This document shows positions 22,935-32,740 of a DNA stretch of 64,000 nt, piece after piece; the stretch's first letter is position 1; each line of letters starts with the position of its first letter. The notes under the pieces were generated by a model, which did not search any database, had not been told where the DNA came from, and was given only the letters and a program-made list of their open reading frames with translations. The position numbers and the translations under genes were made by a program. This DNA is from Yamagishiella unicocca (Eukaryota > Chlorophyta > Chlorophyceae > Chlamydomonadales > Volvocaceae), in the NCBI GenBank assembly GCA_003116995.1, contig BDSL01000034.1, positions 496,001 to 560,000 of the forward strand, read 5' to 3'.

Positions 22935-25900
22935 CGACGCCGCTGCGGCGGCGGAGCAGCTGGCGGCGAGTGCGGCGCTGCGGCGGACGGTGCGCGACCC
23001 GGTGCACTTGGCCGTGAGGGAGCCGCTGCTGCTGGCGCTGGCGTTGTCCCTGCTGAGGGAGCCGGCGCTGCCGGTAAGGGTGGTTAGGGTGGTTAGGGTG
23101 GTTGCCGAGAACATCGGCAAATCAGATCCGAGGGTGCCTGCATCTCCCATGCAATTGCTCCATCAAGCCCTCACCTGATCCCGCCTCCCTGCCACCATCG
23201 TGCACCTACCGTGCCAGCTGCGGCCACCGCCCCGCCCCCCCCGCCCCCCCGGCCCCCCCGCCCCCCCGGCCCCCCCGCCCCCCCGGCCCCCCCGCCCCCC
23301 CGGCCCCCCCGCCCCCTCTGCCCCCTCTGCCCCCTCTGCCCCCTCCGCCCCCTCTGCCCCCTCCGCCCCCTCTGCCCCCTCTGCCCCCTCTGCCCTGTCA
23401 CCACAGCCACCCACCAGCACACACACACACAAACACCCCTACACCCAAGTTCTCCAGCATGCATTTGCGAACATGTGTACGAAACGTCTCCTAATTGGTT
23501 TCACGTTCCAGCGCCGACCCCCTCGTGCTCCCTTCCCATAAGGCCCTGGCAGCCCAGCCCGACGTGCTGGTTCAAGCCGCGCGCCAGCTGGCGGTGCTAG
23601 GGCTGCGGCCGCCGCCGCAGTGGCTGTCGCAGTACGTGGAGACCATCCAGGGCCTTATGCCGCAGCTGTCGCAGGCGGGCCTGGCCTACTCGGCGGAGGG
23701 CCTGGCGCTGCTGCGCGCCGCGCCGCCGGGCGTGTTCCTGGACATCTTGTTGGTGCAGGCGGACAAGCGCGACCTCACCCGCTTCGAGCCGTACCTGTTG
23801 GGGCTGCTGCTGGGCGGCGCGCACGCGCTGTGGCAGAACGACCTGCGCGAAGCGCGCCGCCAGCCGCACCAGCCGCCACGGAATCAACTGCAGCTGCCAC
23901 ATGATACGCAGCGGCCACTGCAGCAGCCACTGCAGCAGCAGCAGCAGCAGGCGGGAGGGGCAGGGGCGGGGCCGCAGTCCAAGGCGGCTCTGGCGGCGTG
24001 GAGCCGCGCACATGCCCTCCTGGTCACGGAGACGCGGAGGGCGTCCGCGCTGGTGCGCTACCAGCCGCCGCAGCTCGTGCTGGTGATCAGCGCCGTCGCG
24101 TCGTACGAGCTGACGCGGCCGTACAGTTCCGTACAGTCGGCCGGGGCCGGCGGCGGCGGCGGCGGCGGGGGTGGAGGGGGCAACGTGGCGGACCTGATTG
24201 GTCGCGTGGAGGAGGAATGGCTGCAGGACTGCGCAGCGGTGAGTGGGCGGGCGGTGGAATGAGACCGAGGGGTAACCAGGGGTTTTTGTTGGGGAGGTTT
24301 CAAGGGCAGAGCCGAGGGGGAGAGAGAGAGCCAGGGAGGGCGGCACTCGGCGGGTCGTTGGAGTCCTCGCAGCTGGGACGGCACGCACTGCCACGGCCGA
24401 GGCGTGAAACCCGAGGGAAGCACTTCTTTCCAGGAGCCGATCCAACACAGGAACAACCAATACTCGCCGCAGGGTTGTCGTACAGCACGTACGGCGATTC
24501 CTCCCTCCCCACAACCCACCTGGGAGTGCCCGTCCTTCTTCTCGTCCTTCGTCGGCTCACGGCTTTCCCCCCGCCTCCCCGCATCACCCCACAGAGCTTG
24601 CTGCGGAGCCGGGAGGCCAGCGCTCGCGTCTCAGGCCACGTCTTCCTGCCCCCTGCCGCCCTGCTTGTTGACCTCATGCGCCTGGCCTCCCGCGTGCTAC
24701 GAGGCCGCCAGGACGGCGGCGTAGCGCTGCTGGCGCTGACGCCGGCTGCAGCTGCTACTGCCACAGCCACAGCCCCTGCTGCTGCTGCTTCGCCAGCGGC
24801 AGCCGTCGCCGCATTGCCATCCCCCGCCAACTCATCCCCGTCGTCGCCCAACGCGGCCCAGCCGGCGCCGCCGTCAAACGCGGCCCAGCCGGCGCCGCCG
24901 TCAAACGCGGCGGCGGCGGCGGCGGCCCAAGCCGCGGACCGCGGTAGCGGCGGTGGCGACGCCGCGGCCCTCATCGTCGACTATGTGCGCCGCTCGCTTA
25001 CGGACCTGGCCAGGGCCACCGGCCGTGGCGCCAGCGACGCCCTGGGCGACCGGTCCGCCCTCTCCCTGGACGACTGGTCGCTGCTGCTGAGGGCCGCGCT
25101 TGCCGCCGGCATCAAGCCCGCGCCGCCGGAGCTCACCACCTACACCTCCGGCCTCTTCGCCTCCGTCACCGGCCGCGCGCGCCGCTTCGGCGGCGGCTCG
25201 ACACCGTCCTCACCGCAGCCGCAGCAGCAGCAGCCGCCGCCGCCGCCGCCGCAGCAGCAGCAGCAGCTACGATCCGCCTGGGCGGATCTGGAGGCGGGGC
25301 TGCGCGACGTGCTGCTGCCGGCGCTGCCGTGGGCGCCCAACGCCCGGCAGCTGCAGGTGCTGCGGGAGGGGCTGCTGGAGGCGGCGCCGGCGCTGCAGCA
25401 CGCCAGCATGCGGCAGCTGGCGGTCGTGTGCAGCTACGCCACCCAGGTGGGGCCGGGCCTGGCGGCAGAGCCCTGGTGGCGGCGAGTGCGCGCGGAGCTC
25501 CTACGGCGGCTGCCGCCGCTGCCGCCGCCGCCGCCGCCAGGCGGCACGGAGGCCATGCGCGGCGCGGCGGCGGCCGCCGCCACGGCCGCCGGCCCAGGTG
25601 CTGGGTACGACAGTAGCGACGGCGGCGACGGCGGCGGCGGCGTCGACGACGCGGGCGAGCTGGCGGCGGTGTGCTACAGCCTGGAGGTTAGCGGCTGCGG
25701 CGTGCCGGAGGAGGCTGCGACCCGGCTGCGGCAGCTGCTGCTGCGCCAGGCGGCACCCGCGAAGGCGGTCGCCACGCCGGTGGTGGCGGCGGCGGCGGCG
25801 GCGGGGTCCGCGGCGGCTGCAAGAGCCGCCGCTGCTGCTGCCGCCGCCGCCGCCGCCGGCACTGACGGCGGGGGCGGCCTGCCTGTCCCCTGTGGGGATG

Positions 25901-26537
25901 CGGCGCTGCCCGCGCTGCAGCTGCTGTGGGCGTCCCGCCGATGCGGATGCCTGGCGGAGGTGGCGGACGGCGTGTGGGCGGCGGCGTACGGCACCCTGGG
26001 GCCCCGTCGTACGGCGTTGGAGGCGCTGCAGCCGCAGCAGCTGGGGCAGCTGGTGGTTCTCTGGGCGGACCGAGCGAGGGCAGGGGGAGGAGGCGGAGGC
26101 CGTGGCGGCGGCGGCGGCGGAGGCGCGCGTGACCCCAGGGGCTTTCTCCCACTCCCCCTCGGGGGTGCGGTGCGGCTGCCCGAGTGGTTCGTCGCCGCCT
26201 GGATGACAGCCCTTGCTTCGGCGTTCGAGCAGCAGCAGGGGCGGGGGCCGGCGGACCAGCAGGCTCCGCCCCTGCAGCAGCAGCTGGAGCCAGTGGTGGC
26301 GGCATGGGCCGTAGGCTACTGCCTGATGGGCGGCAGTAGCAGCCCGCAGGGGCAGGGGCAGATGCCCGGGTACGGCTGCTCGCTGGTCGAGGCGGCGCTG
26401 CCGGCGCTGGCTGCGGCGCTGCCGGTGGAGGACCTGGCGGTCTTCCTTGAGGCGGCCCAGGGCTGGCAGGAGTGGGCGCTGTCGCGGGAGCACCTGGAGG
26501 CGCTGGTGGAGAGGCTGGTGGGGGCAGGGCAGAGCGA

Positions 26538-26584
<47 letters not shown>

Positions 26585-29500
26585 CAGAGCAGGGTGCCAG
26601 CTGCGGTGCCGTGGTCGATGTCGGTGCCGGGGGCGCTGTCGAGGGGCTGTGGGAGCTAGACGTCGGAGAAGCTGTGAAGGTGAGCAGAACAAGCCGGTGG
26701 GACGGTGGGCCGGTGGGTTCGTGGGGGCGGCTTCTCCCGTGTGTGGATGCTTACCTTAGTGCATCACCCGCCAGAATCACCCTCCTCCCTCCCTGGGATC
26801 TCCCCTCCCCGCCCGGGGATCTCCCCGCCCCGCCCCGGGATCTCCCCTCCCCGGGATCTCCCCTCGCCGCCCCTCCGCAGGTCCTGCGGGCGGTCCTCTC
26901 AGCCGCCGCGCCCACCCAGGACAGCGTCACTGCCGTACTGCCAGCGATCTCGGCGCTGATGCCGTACGCTGAGGACGAGCTATATGCGGCCGCGCTGCCG
27001 GAGCGTGTAGGCCGTGCTGTGCTGGCGTCGGCGCTGGATGCGGCAGTGGCCTCCGCCACCCAGCTCCAACTGCCCATGAGCGTGACGGGGGTGGCCTGCT
27101 CCGCCGTCGAGGCGGCGGCGGCTACGGCCGCCGCCGTACAGATCCTGATCACCCAGCAGCAGACGCTAGCGGCGGCGCCCGCGCCCGAGCAAGGCCAGCG
27201 GCCGAAGCACGGAAAGGAGGAGGAGGAGCGGAAGCAGGAGCGCCAGGAGGGCCCACCACAGCCGACGGCGCTGGCGGTACCTGACGGCGGCGGCGGCGGC
27301 CGCCGCCGCGGCGCCGTCGCCGATGTCACGGCCCTGCCGGCGGCGGAGCTGACGCCGCTGGCATCGGCGCTGATCGCCATCGGCGGCCGCGACACCCCGC
27401 TGCCACGCGCCGCCGCCGCGGCGCTCCTGCGCCTGCTCTCCGTCGACGGTGTCGTACGGCTACTGCCGATCCCGGAGCTGCAGTCGGCGCTCAGCTACAG
27501 CCTCGTCGGCAGCGGGCTGCCGATGCCTGACGCCACGGCGGCCGCGCTGGAGGCCCGGCTGCAGCTCGCCTCCAACCCGCAGGAACGGGCCGCGCAGCTG
27601 AGGCGCTCCGGAGCCAGCGCGGTGGTTTCGCATCGGGCCCTTCTGGCAGTGCGTGACGTCAGAAGGTACGGCACTGCCGCGACGCTGGCGCTGCTGCGGG
27701 AGCTGGCGGCCAGCGGCGTGCGCGAGCGGCTGGCGCTGACGCAGCGGCCCCACCTGGACGACGGCGGCGGGCAGGAGGTGCTGGAGGAGGAGGAGGAGGA
27801 GGACGACGACGAGGACGACGAGGTGGACGCCGCCGCCGCCGCCGCCGCCAAAGCCGAAGCCAAGGCCAAGGCCAGGGCATCCAAGGGTGCGGGCGCGGTG
27901 GCTGCGGCCAGGCGGGACGTGGATCCAGACGGGCCTTACGCGGAGCTCGTGGTGCTGCTGCTGCGCCACGTTGCGCGCCTGGCGCGGTACCAGGAGGTGG
28001 GGCTGCGGGAGGCGGCGGAGGTGCTGCGCTTGGCGGCGGTACTGGAGGAGCGGCTGGAGGGCGCTGGCTGCATGGTGTTCTGGCAGAGCGTGAGCAAGCT
28101 GACGAACCGAGTGGCCTCCCTAACCGACAGCGCGTTGTCTTCCATGGTGGCGAGGAGCCCGGGGGTGCTGTTCGAGTTTCTGGAGGCGGCGAACGCGCTA
28201 GGTGGGTGCCGACTCCCAACACAGCTGTCCTCCCTCCCTCCGGTGTTTCGCTATCATATGTCCAGCCATCTCACCAAGTCCTCCAACATGCGCCCAGATG
28301 CAACCGCCCAATCAAAACATTTCCATACGCCGCGCGGGGTCCTTGTTTCCGTTAGTCTAGGCGTAGCAGCCGGAGTAGATATAGCCGCCGAACGTCAACA
28401 TTCGACCTCCAGATGGACCTTTCGTTTCCTCAACCAAGTTCTCCAGCACGCATCTCCCAACGTTTGTCACAAACGGTGTCTGAGGGTTACTCGCACTCGG
28501 GTGCTCCTCCCAGCCCTCCCCAGCCTCCCCGGCCCCCGTCCCCTCCCCACCGATTGCCTCACCCCCTTTGTCCACCGGCCCCTTCCTCCCCCCCTCCCGC
28601 TCCCGCAGGCGGCCAGCACTTCAACACCCTCATGCACCAGGCGGTCATGCGCAAGGTCGTCCTGACCGTCGAGGACGCCGTCTCCTCCGACCCGAGCTAC
28701 CTCCGCTCTCGGGCCCATGATCAGGCGGCGATCATGTGCGCCCTCGACTGCCACTTCACCTACGTCGCCTGCTACGGACCTTACCTCCTTTCCGTGCCGG
28801 GCAGCCTGCGGCTACTGCGGGCCGCCATGCCGATCATAAATCGCCACGCAGCAGTCATGAGCAGCTATATCCAAGCCAACAAGCAGCAGGAGCTGCAGGA
28901 CGAGCTGGAACAGATGACGGAGCCGCAGCCGCAGCCGCCGTCGTGGCTGTCGGGGGCAACCAGCAAGGCGCTTGGTGGGGGCGGGGGCGGGGGCGATGGC
29001 AAGGATGAAATAGTCAACTTCCTGGCGACCATGCCGCCCGACCCGCGGCTGATGTCGGCGAGGGACCTGGGGCTGCTGTTCGGGATGGTGATGGTGCGGG
29101 AGCCGGAGCAGGGAGATAGCGCAGTGGCTAAGGCGGCGGAGGCGTGTCGATGGGTGAGGCGGGTGGGGAGGGAGGGAGGGGAGGGAAAGGGAGGGGAAGG
29201 GAGGGAGGGGGGGCTGAGGAAAGGGAACGTGAACGGGGTGGGGAGCGGTGGGGATGGGAACGGTGAGGAAGGATGTGCGGTCCGGTTGGGCCCTGATCAG
29301 GTGGTGTGGGGCTGCTTGGGACTGCCTTCACCCGCGCGGGGGCTCTTGGGACACGTGGCGGCGATGTCGGTGCCCCTCCTGGAGTGATGGCCCTCCACTT
29401 CCCCCCACCCTTCCCCATCGTCTCCGTCCCCACTCCGCGCCCTGCCCTGCCCTGCCCTGCCCTGCCCTGCCCTGCCCTGCCCTGCCCTGCCCTGCCCTGC

Positions 29501-31517
29501 CCTGCCCTGCCCTGCCCTGCCCTGCCCTGCCCTGCCCTGCCCTGCCCTGCCCTGCCCTGCCCTGCCCTGCCCTGCCCTGCCCTGCCCTGCCCTGCCCTGC
29601 CCTGCCCTGCCCTGCCCTGCCCTGCCCTGCCCTGCCCTGCCCTGCCCTGCCCTGCCCTGCCCTGCCCTGCCCTGCCCTGCCCTGCCCTGCCCTGCCCTGC
29701 CCTGCCCTGCCCTGCCCTGCCCTGCCCCGACCTGCCCTGCCCCGACCTGCCCTGACCTGATCTGACCCGACCTGCCCTGACCTGCTCTGCCCGTCCAGAT
29801 CCGAGTCGCCTACGTCAGCATGCTCGTCCGCCTAGCCGATCGCTCCGACCTGCCCCCCCTGGAGCACCTCAATGCCGTGCTGGACGCTCTGGAGCCCGTG
29901 GTGCTGTCGAGCCCCCGCAACGCGCTCCTGGCCGAGCTCTTTTACGAGAAGGCTGTGCCGCTGGGGCGCTTCCTGGCAAGACCGCTGGCTCGCCTCATGT
30001 CCGACGACTCCGTGACCCTGCCGGACGGCGTGCAGACCTGGGACGACGTCGCCATCGCCCAGTCGCCCTTCCAGATCAACGAGGAGACGCTGCTGGAGGG
30101 ACTGTTCCTGCCGCAGCCCAACTCGGTGCCCATGCTGGCGGCGGCGGCGGCGGCGGCGGCGGCGGGCGCCGACGCCGCCGACGGAGGCGCGCCCGTGGCC
30201 GCGAAGGTCGGCCCCGCCAGGGCCGCGGCCCTGGCGCAAGGGAGGAGCGACATCAGACCCCCCGGGTGGTCGATGGATGTCTGGCGGCGACTGGTGCTGC
30301 CCACCTCGCTGGTTCCGCCCGCCGGCCGCCGCCACGGGATGCCTGGAGACGCTGACGGCGACGCCGCGCGCGAGGCGTACGTCCGCGAGACGGCGCCGTG
30401 GCTGGTGGCAGCGCGGCGTGTGTCGCGGCTGCTGGTGGCTACTTCGAGGGACCAGCAGCTGAGGGCCAGGTTGGAGCTGGTGGAGGGGCTTCGAGTGGCG
30501 GGGCGGGGGCGCTGGGCTATGTTGCTTGGGTTCATTGTCGACCCTGTGCGGACGGGCCAGGCGGTGGTGGCGCACATCGCCGCCAGCAGCGCGGCGGCGG
30601 CGGAGGAGGAGGTGGCGGCGCTGGCGGCGGCGGGACGCATCGCGGCGGCGGCGGGGCGCGTGGCGGCGGCGGCGGCGGTGCCCGACTGGCGGGGGGTGCT
30701 GCCGGGCGGCGGCAGCCTGCAGCGCTTCACCACCGCGATGCAGGTGGCGGCGAGGACGGTGGAGCTTGCATTCGAGGTTCGTTTGGATGCAGCCGAGGGG
30801 CCGTTGCGGAGAGGTAGGGGCGCGGGGGAGGCGGGCGACTGGGCGGAGGAGGAGAAGGAGGAGCAGCAGGAGCAGGAGCAGGAGCGGGGGCAGGAGGAGG
30901 AGAAGGAGGAGCAGCAGGAGCGGGGGCAGGAGCGGGGGCAGGAGGAGGGGTTTTCGGGCGGAGCCGATGGTTCCTGGGCTTCAGGGAGCCCGCGGATAGT
31001 GGCAGCTTCTGACAGGTCCGTGCAAGACGCCGTACCGGCGGCAACGTCGACGACGTCGCCGTCAGGAGCGGCGGCGGCGGCGGCGGCGGCCGTGCCGGAT
31101 GCGAAGGGGGAGTCCGAGCAGGCGGTGGGGAGTGGTTCAGCGGCGGCCGTCAACCCGTTTGACGTTGCGGCGGATTTCAAACGAGCGCTGGAGGGTATGG
31201 GTTACGGAGTGCGCGGCGGAGGAGACCCCGGGGGTGCGCCTGACGCCGCAAGGCAGCAGCAACAAAAGCAACAACAACAACAAAAGCAGCAGCAGCCACA
31301 GCAGCCACAGCAGCCACAGCAGCCACAGCAGCCACAGCAGGAGGAACTGGAGGAGCGGCGGGAGCGGCAGGCGGCGGAGGTCGCTAAGGCAGCGGCGTTG
31401 GGGCTGGGCGAGGCGCTCGGCCAGGCGCTGCAGGGTCTGTTTCGCAGCAGGGCGGAAGATGATGGAGGAGGGAGCGGAGGCGCGGGGCGGGGGAAAGATG
31501 CGAAGCCGCCGCTGTAG
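16957..31517 (+). CDS. giant helical-repeat protein with OPR-like motifs (~3371 aa)
   Basis: Thirteen exons: 16957-16989, 17154-17735, 18060-18586, 18885-19923, 20121-20540, 20710-21027, 21454-21594, 22384-23073, 23543-24238, 24595-26679, 26881-28201, 28609-29153, 29799-31517. Total 10116 nt, all phases consistent. I do not recognise a named family. Most of the protein is Leu/Ala-rich amphipathic helix interrupted by poly-Ala, poly-Gly and poly-Gln. Several segments resemble the P-P-x-x-W core of octotricopeptide repeats: YRPPADWLAAL (~1139), LRPPPQWLSQYVETI (~1271), RLPEWFVAAWMTAL (~2010). OPR proteins bind organellar RNA in green algae, so an organellar RNA factor is a reasonable but unproven guess. 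An acidic run then KAEAKAKA lies near 2480, and the C-terminus has a Gln/Pro run (~3283). The weakest junctions are exon 3/4 and the exon-9 acceptor (ataag), both chosen by phase. It could instead be two genes, but no internal stop or promoter argues for that. Confidence 0.65.
21056..21075 (+). repeat. interstitial telomere-like repeat
   Basis: tttagggttttagggtttta in intron 6 of the giant gene, containing two adjacent TTTTAGGG-type units. Confidence 0.7.
21087..21105 (-). repeat. exact 19-mer of the dispersed intronic element (reverse)
   Basis: Reverse complement of acgggtttccctcgaaccc, in intron 6 of the giant gene, directly after the telomere-like tract. A second partial copy (gaaacccgtgggg) overlaps its left flank at 21077-21089. 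Confidence 0.75.
21631..21714 (-). repeat. dispersed intronic element, copy 3 (reverse)
   Basis: Reverse-complement homologue of 8862-8955, sharing gcgccaactatcctgtccc and ctccagcatgcgcccaca exactly. It lies in intron 7 of the giant gene, opposite in orientation to the gene. Confidence 0.8.
21799..21835 (-). repeat. dispersed intronic element, 3'-module (reverse)
   Basis: Reverse complement reads ttttcagcgccgacccacgg followed by gtttcctc. The same module is at 51967-52005 and, more diverged, at 44148-44182 and 52203-52262. It is in intron 7 of the giant gene. Confidence 0.7.
22039..22275 (+). repeat. (CCA)n microsatellite, ~79 uninterrupted copies
   Basis: A perfect CCA run of about 237 bp in intron 7 (21595-22383) of the giant gene, ending about 110 bp before the exon-8 acceptor. 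On the opposite strand it is GGT, which would read as poly-Val or poly-Gly ORFs. The absence of interruptions indicates recent expansion. Confidence 0.95.
23221..23400 (+). repeat. C-rich minisatellite (CCCCCCGGC / CCCCTCTGC units)
   Basis: A polypyrimidine-rich array in intron 8 of the giant gene. The left half has alternating ccgcccccccggcc units and the right half 9-bp gccccctct units. One strand is almost entirely C, which could form unusual DNA structure. Confidence 0.85.
23448..23518 (+). repeat. dispersed intronic element, copy 4
   Basis: Module order: caagttctccagcatgcat, then gaaacgtctcctaattggtt and tcacgttccagcgccgaccc. The cctaat plus ttccag segment resembles a branch site and 3' splice site. 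It lies just 25 bp upstream of the exon-9 acceptor of the giant gene. Confidence 0.65.
26775..26878 (+). repeat. GGGATCTCCCC-type minisatellite
   Basis: Four to five irregular copies of a unit around gggatctcccctccccg in intron 10 of the giant gene, running up to the exon-11 acceptor. Confidence 0.75.
28270..28490 (+). repeat. dispersed intronic element, copies 5 and 6
   Basis: Two related segments in intron 11 of the giant gene. The first has caagtcctccaacatgcgcc near 28276. The second has caagttctccagcacgcatc near 28436 and then caacgtttgtcacaaacgg. Both match the 5' module seen at 6560, 8862 and 23448. Confidence 0.55.
29440..29728 (+). repeat. (CCCTG)n microsatellite, ~57 copies
   Basis: Perfect pentanucleotide array in intron 12 of the giant gene, followed by 60 bp of degenerate units (cccga, cctga) up to the exon-13 acceptor at 29798. 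It replaces the usual polypyrimidine tract. Confidence 0.95.
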
Positions 31518-32740
31518 CGCCGGATCTTAGGACGACGCTGCGGCACACGGTTGGCTTGCGGAATGGACGAGAGCGCTGGAGGCCATCCTGGGACGTCCAG
31601 CTACCGGTAGTCGGTTGCCCGGTTCTACGGCAAGATGTCGTACTGGGGGCGGCAGGGCACGACTTTCGCACATTGCTGGCCGCCCGTCGTCGCCCCAAGA
31701 CAGCTTTTTAGCGAATCGTCCGTGCCATTCTGTTACAGTGCCCCAAGGAAGGGTTTGATTTCGCTAGCAGATCGTGGAGGTTAGTGCGGCGGTTGGCCGG
31801 ACATTACCTGTACGGCAACCCTAGCTAAGTAGTTGTATTTATTACAGTTGCGGGTTCGGTCGTCAAGGCTGCCGAGGTAACCGGAAGGCATTTCCGGGCA
31901 GCCTGCTATTTGCTCTTCAGCTCGACAGCAACCGGGTAGCTCTCGGTGGCTGCGAGGGGGCGCAGCCGCCGGTCAGTTGAGGCTTTGGGCGGTTGCAAGG
32001 CGCGAGGGTCCAAGTAGTCAGCGGCAGCTGCAGTTTCGAGTCAACGGCCAATGTGCGAGACGCCCTGTTTGGGAAAATGGTACGGCTGGACACAATACCT
32101 GCTCGCTGGCTCTCCAGGGGAGGCCCTTGCGGTCCGAGCCGGCGGCATCCCGTCCCGTCCCGTGCAGCGTCAGGTGTACGGCGGGATCCACGCACCTGCG
32201 CCATGGGACTACCGTAAGCATCCGACGATCGCCTTCTAGTCCTTGCGCCAGCTACAGAAATGCCCCTATCCCTGGAGTTGTGGCTCAGCTTCAAGGCTTG
32301 CTACGCACGATGCAAAGGACCCGGGATGACCTAGTTCTGCCAGTCCCAGCGAGGACGACCGTCGCAGGCTGTCGCACATACCTGCACACACACGCCAACT
32401 GACCCCCAACTATGGCCATGCCCGCCGCATTGCCATTTAGTACCTATCGTATCCCGTCGCTTTTTGACGCAAAATATGTGTGTATTGGGGACGATTAATT
32501 GATGGATTGATTAATGGCGGGGAACGCATCGTAGACATGTGTCCGGCATTTGTCGTTCGATAGGCCAGAAAAAATGGAATGTAAATACCGAATTCGATTT
32601 CAAGGTCCTTGCAAATATTTGCCTGTGCCTCAAACTGCACCTTCGTCTGCGGGTGTTTGCCTGACCCAAGTATCCTACGTCAAGCCTCTCATAGGGTGTT
32701 AAAGTCTTGTGGAAAGCAATCCTGTCAGCGCACATTGAAC
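31518..32740 (+). other. 3' UTR / intergenic region
   Basis: Follows the stop of the giant gene and precedes the next same-strand gene. No exon is recognised. AT content rises between about 32440 and 32620, consistent with the upstream region of the following gene. No TGTAA was found near the giant gene's stop. Confidence 0.5.

Noticed and set aside
29248..29760. Plus-strand ORFs made of Pro-Ala-Leu-Pro-Cys repeats
   Set aside because: Translation of the (CCCTG)n array in intron 12 of the giant gene.
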